Shown here: positions 43,652 to 50,100 of the stretch, piece by piece | How positions within the stretch are numbered: position 1 is the first letter of the stretch | Layout of the letters: each line of letters begins with the position of its first letter | Origin: CAYLJJ01 sp964384025 | GTDB taxonomy: Bacteria > Myxococcota_A > Bradymonadia > UBA7976 > UBA1532 | DNA length: 64,000 nucleotides | Assembly (NCBI GenBank): GCA_964384025.1 | Contig: CAYLJJ010000008.1 | Location: 1-64,000 of the forward strand | Direction of reading: 5' to 3' | Program-made: the position numbers and the translations under genes | The notes under the pieces: generated by a model | What the model was told of the DNA's origin: nothing | The model's database searches: none | The model's input: only the letters and a program-made list of their open reading frames with translations

Positions 43652-44368
43652 GGGTTCTCGACCAGATCCCCAGGGGTCGAGCTGGACATCGAGATCCTCC
43701 GCTGGGCTTGGAACTGGGCCGTGCGGCGGGGCCTGGTCGAGAACCGGCGGCTGCCGAAGCCGCACATCCAGCACAAGCCTGTCCGGGACAAGTACACGCC
43801 GAGCCGGGAGGAGTTCTGGCAGGTCGTCGATGCCCTGGATCGCTGGCCCGCCCTGGCCCTGATCATCCTGGGTTCCACCGGCGGCCGCATCGGCGAGATC
43901 GCCAACATGAGGTGGGAGGAGATGGACCTCGACCGCAACGAGATGCTCTTGGACGGCAAGAACGGCCCCCGGCCTGTCGTTATCCCCGCCCAGATGGCCG
44001 AGAAGCTCAACGAGTTGATGCCCGAGTCGGGGGTCGGCCGGGTCTTCGAGGTCACCGTCGGCACGATGCGGTCACAGCTCAGCCAGCACTACCTCAAGCG
44101 GACCTGTCGGGAGCAGGGCGTTCGGTACTTCACGCCCCACGCCGTCCGCCGGATGGTCATCGACCAGTACTACGAGCACGGCGTGGACGTGGGCACCGTC
44201 GCCGCCCAGCTCGGTCAAAGCCCGAAGGTCGCTCTGAAGTACTACCGGCAGGCCACCCGCTCCAACGAGAGCCGGGCGGTCGCTGTCGCCGGGATCGGGG
44301 AGCGGCCCGCCGCCGAGACCAAGGTGCTCGACCTGGAGCAGGCCCGTAGGAAGCGGGAAGGGGCCTGA
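43652..44368 (+). pseudogene. tyrosine recombinase lacking its N-terminus
   Basis: The catalytic domain is complete: STGGRIGEIANMRWEE (first Arg), TPHAVRRMVIDQYYEHG (HxxR), and the catalytic Tyr in PKVALKYYRQAT. Before it is only VELDIEILRWAWNWAVRRG, the end of a core-binding domain; the rest of the N-terminus is absent. The frame is continuous with the previous broken gene apart from one TAG at 43649. The best start inside it would be a GTG at 43721, giving 215 residues. Recombinases of this type are normally 300-400 residues. It is the likely integrase of the GC-rich element and is probably inactive. Confidence 0.65.
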
Positions 44369-44405
44369 CGGCCTGGTGGGGTGGGACCAAGCAGTAGTGC
44401 AAGGC

Positions 44406-45014
44406 TCAAGCTACCCGGCGACGCCTATTCTTTCGGGGCTTCGGCGGGGAGAACCGCCGGAACCCCAGCACATCGTCCTCCAGGAACCCATTGATGGACT
44501 CCACGATCTTGCACTCAGGACGGTCCAGCGTCTTCTTCAGGTAGAACATCGACCAGACGGTCAGCGATGTGTCGAAGCCGATGGTCGTGGGCCGGAAGTA
44601 GTAGACGCCGGTGAAGTACCGATGCATCCCCGGTCCCAGTGAACGCTTTGCCGTCCCCGAGTAGCAGCATGAGAGGCACAGGATGCGCTTCTCTCCCGCT
44701 TCGAGTGGCGCCACCAGATGGCGAAGAGTCCGGCCGACCTGGCGCCACGGGACGGTTGCGCCGATCAAGCCGAGGCCACCACGACTCCCATGCCCGGCGA
44801 CGTGAACGAAAGTCGGCCTGAGCTTGTAGGTCCTACCCAAAACCGCCTCGAAGGACTCCGCCGTCGTGAAGCGGAACGGATCTCGGACCCGGGTCCCAAG
44901 TCCTCGGTTCTTCAACAGGGCACCGATGGTGTCGCACTCGGTGGTCAGGACACCCTCGATCTCGTGGTCACTCGGGCAGTCCAAGAACAAGAAACCAAAG
45001 GGCTTACGAGCCAT
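44406..45014 (-). CDS. caspase-like protease (clan CD, C14/CHAT type)
   Basis: A protein of 202 residues. It has the His-Cys dyad layout of caspase-fold peptidases: strand RPTFVHVAGHGS with the catalytic His at 75, and strand RILCLSCCYSG with the probable nucleophile Cys117 in a C-x-S-G context, as in metacaspases (CHSG). A GVYYFRPTTIGFDTS segment follows, and the end is strongly basic. No signal peptide. Single-domain bacterial caspase-like proteins often act as effectors that cleave proteins on infection or stress. The ATG lies 11 bases inside the end of the upstream S24-peptidase gene, so the two are translationally coupled. The target is unknown. A repair or self-processing role is possible. 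Confidence 0.7.
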   Translation of the reverse strand: MARKPFGFLFLDCPSDHEIEGVLTTECDTIGALLKNRGLGTRVRDPFRFTTAESFEAVLGRTYKLRPTFVHVAGHGSRGGLGLIGATVPWRQVGRTLRHLVAPLEAGEKRILCLSCCYSGTAKRSLGPGMHRYFTGVYYFRPTTIGFDTSLTVWSMFYLKKTLDRPECKIVESINGFLEDDVLGFRRFSPPKPRKNRRRRVA

Positions 45015-45711
45015 TGAGACCTCCTCCCCAGGGATGCCCGAGAACCTCTACAAGCTCGGCGATCACCTTCAGCTCGCCCCCGTCGAGGTGCTTCAGGACG
45101 ATGGGCTCGAAGCTCGGGTCGGACGACGAGGGCTTCAGCGTGATCCAGGAGTGGCGCCAGGTTCCGTCATCCAACTCCTCTTTCTCCGACTCGTACACCT
45201 TGACGGTGAAGCGGCCGTCGGTCTCGGGGTCCTGGATGTCCCGGTGCTGGGCCAGGACGACCTTGCCGTTCCGGGAGCCGCCGGGGTCGAGGCGCCAGAG
45301 ACAGTAGACGCCGTTCGGGATGCGGCGGTTCATCGAGTGGCCGATCACCTGGGCGACGAACAGGTCACGGGCGGGTTTCACCTTGCCGGCGATGGCGACC
45401 CAGGTGTGGTCTGCCAGGTTGTCCCCCACCACCTGGTCAGCGGACCAGCCCCCGGCGGCGACCTTGAGGTCCAAGAGCGGGATGGCGTTGACGAAGGGAT
45501 CGACCTCGTCGGCCCGCAACCTGCGGAACGGAAGCACGGCGGCGCCGTCGCCTCGCTTGACCCATGCCTCGAAAGCGGTCTTCTCGATCCGCCACTGGCC
45601 CCCGACTCGGACGGCCCCGCCGAGATGGGAGTTCCGGCACAGCTCGTAGGCCGTCCGCTCTCCGATCCGCAGGATCTCGCAGACCTCTTTGATGGTGAGG
45701 AAGTCAGCCAT
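45004..45711 (-). CDS. HTH-S24 peptidase (LexA/CI-like autocleaving regulator)
   Basis: A protein of 235 residues from the ATG at 45711; the frame extends to 45792 without recognisable sequence. Residues 4-53 are an excisionase/MerR-like helix-turn-helix (LTIKEVCEILRIGERTAYEL, GGQWRI). The C-terminal part is an S24 peptidase: nucleophile Ser126 in GHSMNRRIPNG, general-base Lys150 in SRNGKVVLAQ, and an Ala-Gly pair at 86-87 (KVAAGGWS) in the position where LexA and UmuD cut themselves. Such proteins repress until RecA filaments trigger self-cleavage. It is upstream of and overlaps the caspase-like gene, so release of repression would raise the protease. A palindromic pair upstream may be its operator. 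Confidence 0.75.
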   Translation of the reverse strand: MADFLTIKEVCEILRIGERTAYELCRNSHLGGAVRVGGQWRIEKTAFEAWVKRGDGAAVLPFRRLRADEVDPFVNAIPLLDLKVAAGGWSADQVVGDNLADHTWVAIAGKVKPARDLFVAQVIGHSMNRRIPNGVYCLWRLDPGGSRNGKVVLAQHRDIQDPETDGRFTVKVYESEKEELDDGTWRHSWITLKPSSSDPSFEPIVLKHLDGGELKVIAELVEVLGHPWGGGLNGS

Positions 45712-45731
45712 CGGGAAGAACCTCGCCCCAA

Positions 45732-45784
45732 GTTGCCGGAATCTGCCAGACCAGACTGTACGCCGGTCAGACAAGCCCGGCAAC
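45732..45784 (-). promoter_or_regulatory. widely spaced inverted repeat before the S24 gene
   Basis: GTTGCCGG (45732-45739) and CCGGCAAC (45777-45784) are exact reverse complements 37 bases apart, 20-70 bases upstream of the S24-peptidase start and in the gap to the divergent gene at 45894. They could be half-sites of a regulator, but the spacing is large and the match short. Confidence 0.3.
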
Positions 45785-45893
45785 CGCAACACCTGCCGGT
45801 TTTTGGGGGCGTGTTGGGTTGAGAATCCGGCCCTCGCCAGTAGAGACCGGGGGCGTGCTGCACCGCCCCGACGACGACTACGAGGAGGACGAG

Positions 45894-46205
45894 ATGAAGA
45901 TGACGCTGGAGCACCCCGACAACCCCGACCTCAAGGCCCAGGCGGGCACCGACCGTGCCCTCGGCTGGTTCTGTACCGTCAGGGAGGAGGGCAGGATGCG
46001 GGCCGACTACGACGCCATGGCCGACGGCTACGACGGCCTCCAGGGTCTGCTCAAGACCCTCATCGCCCACGGATGGTTCACCAGGGACGACCTGGAGGAG
46101 GCCATCCGGCTGGTGCCGCACCTGGAGCCCGAGGAGATGAACGATCCCGGCGTGGCACGGGCGGCGGACATCTACGAGCGGCTCAAGGAGATCGGGGCGT
46201 GTTGA
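45894..46205 (+). CDS. small acidic protein of unknown function
   Basis: A protein of 103 residues from the ATG at 45894, with GAGGAGG 5 bases upstream. It is helical and acidic, with Asp-rich turns (LEHPDNPDLKAQAGTDRA, MRADYDAMADGYDGLQ). No family is recognised. It is divergent from the S24/caspase pair and convergent with the next small gene, inside the GC-rich element. Confidence 0.55.
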   Translation: MKMTLEHPDNPDLKAQAGTDRALGWFCTVREEGRMRADYDAMADGYDGLQGLLKTLIAHGWFTRDDLEEAIRLVPHLEPEEMNDPGVARAADIYERLKEIGAC

Positions 46206-46215
46206 CCGTTGGCGG

Positions 46216-46494
46216 TCAGTCCTGGCGGCGGGGCGAGAACTCGGAGTCGGGGACCGTCAGCACGGCCCAGCCCCACCAGTGGGGGTGACGCCGCTCGACC
46301 TCCCGAACCTCCTCCTCCAGGTCCGAGACAAGGGCCAGGGCACGGCCCATCAGGGCGTTACGGTACACGGGGTCCTGCCGGGCTGCGGTGACCAGGTTCA
46401 AGAGCACGTCGGAGAGCAGGTCGAAGGCTACGCCGGGCTCGGCGGGCAGGCCGAAGCTGGACGTGGGGATCTCGTAGTCGATCGGGCGGTTCAT
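46216..46494 (-). CDS. small helical protein of unknown function
   Basis: A protein of 92 residues. The ATG at 46494 is chosen because GGAGG lies 5 bases before it; two in-frame ATGs lie just upstream. Middle helices (FDLLSDVLLNLVTAARQ, ALMGRALALVSDLEEEV) suggest a small helical bundle. It ends 10 bases from the previous gene. No family is recognised. Confidence 0.5.
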   Translation of the reverse strand: MNRPIDYEIPTSSFGLPAEPGVAFDLLSDVLLNLVTAARQDPVYRNALMGRALALVSDLEEEVREVERRHPHWWGWAVLTVPDSEFSPRRQD

Positions 46495-46569
46495 CATCAC
46501 CTCCATCTACCCGGTCCGATAGGCGGATCACCCTACCTGCGAAGGTGTCCTCCGGGGCCGCTGGAGGCT

Positions 46570-46619
46570 GTGCGGGTTGTGCGGGTCTTGGGACGATCTT
46601 GGCGGGTTTTGACCCGCAC
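46570..46619. repeat. short repeats near the right end of the island
   Basis: GTGCGGGT occurs at 46570-46577 and again at 46579-46586, GCGGGT at 46602, and GACCCGCAC (46611-46619) is the reverse complement of 46579-46587. Clustered direct and inverted repeats about 60-100 bases inside an integration end could be recombinase arm-binding sites. Confidence 0.35.
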
Positions 46620-46672
46620 AGACGGCTCGCTGTCGCCGCAAGTGACTGAAAACTGGAGGGGTCGCTCAGGCT

Positions 46673-47704
46673 TCAAACATTGAACCGAAAGTTAAAAATA
46701 TCTCCATCCTTAGTGATGTAATCGCGACCCTCGACCCGGAAGCGCCCTGAAGACTTCACCGCTGCCTCACTCTTATACTTATCCATATCCTCAAAGCTGA
46801 TCACCTCAGCGCGAATAAAGCCTCGAGCGATGTCGCTGTGGATCACACGGGCAGCCTCAACCGCTTTGCTGTTTCGGCGAAGAGGCCAAGCACGACACTC
46901 ATCAGGCCCCTGGGTCAAAAAGGTGATCAGGTCAAGGAGAGCATAGGCGGAACGGATAAAGCGCTGAGAGGCGGGCGCCTCCAAACCCATCTCCGATAGA
47001 AACTCCAGCTGATCCTCGGGCTCAAGGGAGGCGATCTCCGCCTCTACCGCGCCGCTGAGCGCCAAGACCTCAAGGTCCGCTTCATCGGCTGCCTGAATTA
47101 GAGCCTCAGGGATCCCCTCCAAGGCTCGCTCCTCAGAGAGGTTCAGAAGCAGAAGCATCGGCTTAAGGCTGAGGAAAGCATAGGGGCTCAGGGCCGCCTG
47201 CTCCTCTTTGCTCAACTCCATCAGCCGCAGCGCTTGATCAGACTCCAGATGCTCTAGGCAGCGTTGAAGTAGGGCGAGGAGGCTGGGATCTGATCTATCT
47301 CGCTTGAGACGATCAATGCGCCGCTCCAAAACCTGAAGATCAGCCAGGAGCAGCTCCGCGTCAAAGCTCCCCATCTCTGAGAGGGGATCAGGTACCCCCA
47401 AGCCCCCATCAAAGCCGCGGATCACTTGGGCCAGAGCATCCATATTGCGAATCTGCCCCAGGACTTGAGGATCTAAGCTTTGGCTCCCTCGCCCTCCAGG
47501 GACATCTGCAAAGGTGATCTCAGCGTAGATGCTCTTCTTAGGGTTATTCAGCTCGGTGAGGCGATCTACTCGGGGATCAGGGACCTCAATGCGCCCCAGG
47601 TTGATCTTGCTCCCGCCAAAGCCTGTAGGAGCCTCCTGCCCGGTGAGGGCGTTAAACAGAGTGGTTTTTCCCGAACCTTGAAATCCAACGATGCCGATCT
47701 TCAT
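46673..47704 (-). CDS. ychF: YchF/Obg-related GTP/ATP-binding protein
   Basis: A protein of 343 residues, slightly shorter than E. coli YchF (363). It has G1 GFQGSGKTTLFNALTG, G3 FADVPGG, a helical insertion (residues about 110-190), and a C-terminal TGS-like domain ending RDYITKDGDIFNFRFNV, the family's characteristic end. YchF proteins bind ATP or GTP and associate with ribosomes. The P-loop GFQGSGKT differs from the usual GLPNVGKS, so this may be a paralogue and not the canonical YchF. Its last 30 bases form the right boundary of the island, with a variant copy 6.7 kb away, so its 3' end may have been supplied by the element. The frame is intact. Confidence 0.85.
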   Translation of the reverse strand: MKIGIVGFQGSGKTTLFNALTGQEAPTGFGGSKINLGRIEVPDPRVDRLTELNNPKKSIYAEITFADVPGGRGSQSLDPQVLGQIRNMDALAQVIRGFDGGLGVPDPLSEMGSFDAELLLADLQVLERRIDRLKRDRSDPSLLALLQRCLEHLESDQALRLMELSKEEQAALSPYAFLSLKPMLLLLNLSEERALEGIPEALIQAADEADLEVLALSGAVEAEIASLEPEDQLEFLSEMGLEAPASQRFIRSAYALLDLITFLTQGPDECRAWPLRRNSKAVEAARVIHSDIARGFIRAEVISFEDMDKYKSEAAVKSSGRFRVEGRDYITKDGDIFNFRFNV

Positions 47705-47814
47705 GCCATCTCCTCATTTGGGTTGATAGGAGGCTTTTGACCTCCTGAGCCTCTGGAGTCAAGTGCGATGGCTGGGGCTGGACTCCCTCAGGAATAGGGC
47801 ATTAAGCTCGGTCC

Positions 47815-48567
47815 ATGCGATCACTCTCTTTATCCTTCTCCCTCTCTCTTCTGGCCTGCGCGGCTTCGGAGCTTTCAGAAGATGCTGAGCTTCAAGATGC
47901 CCTCTCAGGGAGCAGCATTTATCAAGATCTAGGGATGGACCTAAAGGATCTTCAACCTGATTTGAAAGCGCTCGGCGATGCAGGAACGCGAGAGGTCGCG
48001 ATCTCTCCTCCTCAAGATCAGAGGCGCTTGGACGGTGGATCGCCTCTCCCAGATCTTTGGGTTCCTCAAGTCGACGTTCGCCTAGACCTCTCAATCTCTC
48101 CAGTTCCAGACGCTGCGCCTCCTCCCAGCGGAGATCTGAGCTGCACTGAGATGAGCGGCTGCCTTATAGGCTGTGATGGCGTCGTGGCCTGTCGAGAATC
48201 CTGCTATTGGAGCGGCACTCTAGAGGCTCAACGAGCCTACGATGCTTTGAACGACTGTATTGAGCGCTCCAACTGCGCCAGCCCAGGAGAGAACTGCTTC
48301 CTGGTCTGCATGACAGAAGTAGATGCCTGTTGGGGTCCTGATCCTGGACAGCTGAGCTGCGCCGAGATGTACAACTGCTTCGAGGAGTGCGAGGGCTGTG
48401 AGGGCTGTGATGAGGGCGAGTGCATCCAGGGCTGCTATGAGGAGGCGACTCGCGTCGCTCAGCGTCAATACAGCATCATCGATCACTGCATTGAGGAGAG
48501 CCGCTGTTTTCAAAACGACAGCTGTGAGAGCAGCTGCGCTGAGGAGTATCAAGCCTGTGGTGTGTAG
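47815..48567 (+). CDS. Cys-rich lipoprotein with two repeat units
   Basis: A protein of 250 residues. The leader ends in SLLACAAS, a lipobox. A long Asp/Leu/Pro-rich linker (residues about 15-105) precedes two related Cys-rich modules, each beginning LSC-x-EM-xx-C and holding about seven cysteines (to residues 175 and 249). The modules look like duplicated disulfide-bonded units of about 70 residues. Similar small Cys-rich domains are common in surface lipoproteins of this bacterial group. The role is unknown. Confidence 0.7.
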   Translation: MRSLSLSFSLSLLACAASELSEDAELQDALSGSSIYQDLGMDLKDLQPDLKALGDAGTREVAISPPQDQRRLDGGSPLPDLWVPQVDVRLDLSISPVPDAAPPPSGDLSCTEMSGCLIGCDGVVACRESCYWSGTLEAQRAYDALNDCIERSNCASPGENCFLVCMTEVDACWGPDPGQLSCAEMYNCFEECEGCEGCDEGECIQGCYEEATRVAQRQYSIIDHCIEESRCFQNDSCESSCAEEYQACGV

Positions 48568-48616
48568 CCAAGAGAATCGCTAGGCTCCAGCTCTCATTGC
48601 CTTCTCGGAGATCGAT

Positions 48617-50008
48617 ATGGGCTTCCTCTCTTGGCTCTTCCCCTCAACTCAGGACAAGATAGCTAAGGCTCAGAAGCTTCTAGAACAGGAGCGCTTCGCC
48701 GAGGCTCGTCAGCTCATCGTAGATCTTAGGGCTCCAGAGGTCCCAGCGTTGATGGAGCGCTGTGATCGGGGCCTTGTCTCTCTAAATCTGGAGCGCGCAC
48801 GGGGCTTCTGTCGCGCTGGAAATGAGGGGCAAGTGGAGCATCATCTTGAACTCGCTCAACGCTATGCCCAGAGCGAACAGGAGGCTGAGTTTGAAAGCTT
48901 TCAGCGAGAGCGCATCAAGATCCGCAGAGCGCGCAACCGAGCGAGCTTGATGGAGCAGCTTGGCTCAGCAGCCAAACGTCGAGCCGAGCTGGGACCTGAT
49001 CCAGGGGACTTCAGTTGGATCGCTTTTAATGGGGATGGCTCTATCCAGTTGGTCAGTGATGAAGAGCACCCTTTGGGGATCCCGCGTCTGGTTGTTCAAC
49101 CTGATCCTGCTATGTTTCGTCCCCAAGAGGTTCAAGCCGCAGAGGAGGCAGAGAGCCCCAGCCCTGAGGAGTTAGAGCGGACCCGCGCCGCCCTCTTGGA
49201 GATCTATCCGTCTACCTTGACAGAGGAGGTCAAAGCGGGTGGAGAGCCTCTTCTTAGAGCGCTGCTGTTTCAGGTAGCAGGAGCACCAGAGCGCGCGATC
49301 CCGATCCTCCTTAAGCTATCCGATGAAAACCCAGTCGGGCGTCTTGAGCTGGCCCGTGCGGCCTGCGCTCTAGGAAAACATGAAGCAGCCTATACGCTGA
49401 TGGAGCAGTTCAGCGAGATGGTCGGAGGTCATCGAATAGGCGCGCTTCACTCCATCCATTTTCAAGCAGCCATCGCCGCTTGGTCAGGGGATGATCGACG
49501 AGCGCTAGAGCTGCTTCGTGGAGATCTGCTTGCGGAGGCTCCTCATCTTCAAGCTGCCCTCTGTATCGGTGAGGGCGCTTTAGAGGAGGCCCGAGAATTC
49601 TTGCTCAAGATCTACGAGGAGAGCCCCAAGGATGCTCGTTTGGAGCAGCTTGGGGTTGCCTGGGCAATGCATCAGGCAGCAGAGCGACTCTTTGAAAAAC
49701 ATCCTGAGTTGAAGCTCAATCAAGGCATCGATCCTGTTCTCCAGGAGAGCCTAGCAGCCAGCCTCTCAGAGCAGTTTCCCCTGTTTTTTAAGGAGGCCCT
49801 GAACAGCTTACCTATGGAGATTGAGTTGGAGGAGCCTCCAGAGGAGGAATCTCAAGAGGAAGAGGAGCCTCTGAAGGAAGAAAGGGAGGAGGAGCCTCAA
49901 GAGGAAGAAGAGCTTCAAGAGGAGGGGTCTCAGGAGGAGGTGTCTCAGGAGGAGGGGGCTCAAGAGGAAGAAGAGCTTCAAGAGCCCAAAAAGGAGCTGG
50001 AGCTTTAA
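48617..50008 (+). CDS. helical-repeat protein with Glu-rich tail
   Basis: A protein of 463 residues without signal peptide. Helical repeats of TPR type occur near the start (AQKLLEQERFAEARQLI) and from about 190 to 360 (ERAIPILLKLSDENP, LELARAACALGKHEAAYTL). The last 65 residues are almost only Glu, with Gln, Ser and Leu (QEEEELQEEGSQEE). A central WIAFNGDGSIQLV stretch may be a small beta-domain. It probably serves as a scaffold or adaptor. No specific family is recognised. Confidence 0.7.
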   Translation: MGFLSWLFPSTQDKIAKAQKLLEQERFAEARQLIVDLRAPEVPALMERCDRGLVSLNLERARGFCRAGNEGQVEHHLELAQRYAQSEQEAEFESFQRERIKIRRARNRASLMEQLGSAAKRRAELGPDPGDFSWIAFNGDGSIQLVSDEEHPLGIPRLVVQPDPAMFRPQEVQAAEEAESPSPEELERTRAALLEIYPSTLTEEVKAGGEPLLRALLFQVAGAPERAIPILLKLSDENPVGRLELARAACALGKHEAAYTLMEQFSEMVGGHRIGALHSIHFQAAIAAWSGDDRRALELLRGDLLAEAPHLQAALCIGEGALEEAREFLLKIYEESPKDARLEQLGVAWAMHQAAERLFEKHPELKLNQGIDPVLQESLAASLSEQFPLFFKEALNSLPMEIELEEPPEEESQEEEEPLKEEREEEPQEEEELQEEGSQEEVSQEEGAQEEEELQEPKKELEL

Positions 50009-50100
50009 AGGACGCAGGGCGTGATTCATCACTCCTGCGTTCTGAACATTTAGATGAGATCGTCTGAGTTGAGGCGATAAGATGTGGATCTCAAGACATT

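Larger units (their letters stand above)
39980..46702. mobile_element. integrated island bounded by two ychF 3' ends
   Basis: The right limit is the last 30 bases of the resident ychF-family gene (46673-46702). The left limit is an orphan stretch (39980-40009, same orientation) that codes for NIFNFRFNV-stop. The two agree at 24 of 30 bases, and nearly every difference is at a silent third codon position. This is the mark of an element that integrates into the 3' end of a gene and restores its end. Between them are two tyrosine-recombinase remnants, a wHTH/nucleotidyltransferase pair, small regulators, frame-broken genes and an S24/caspase pair. From about 41.55 kb rightwards GC content is far above the backbone, so the island is at least two-layered. 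Confidence 0.65.

Noticed and set aside
45378..46121. 247-codon minus-strand frame overlapping the S24 gene in another frame
   Set aside because: The S24 peptidase motifs are in the other frame. This one gives Ser/Arg/Pro-rich noise, as is usual in very GC-rich DNA.
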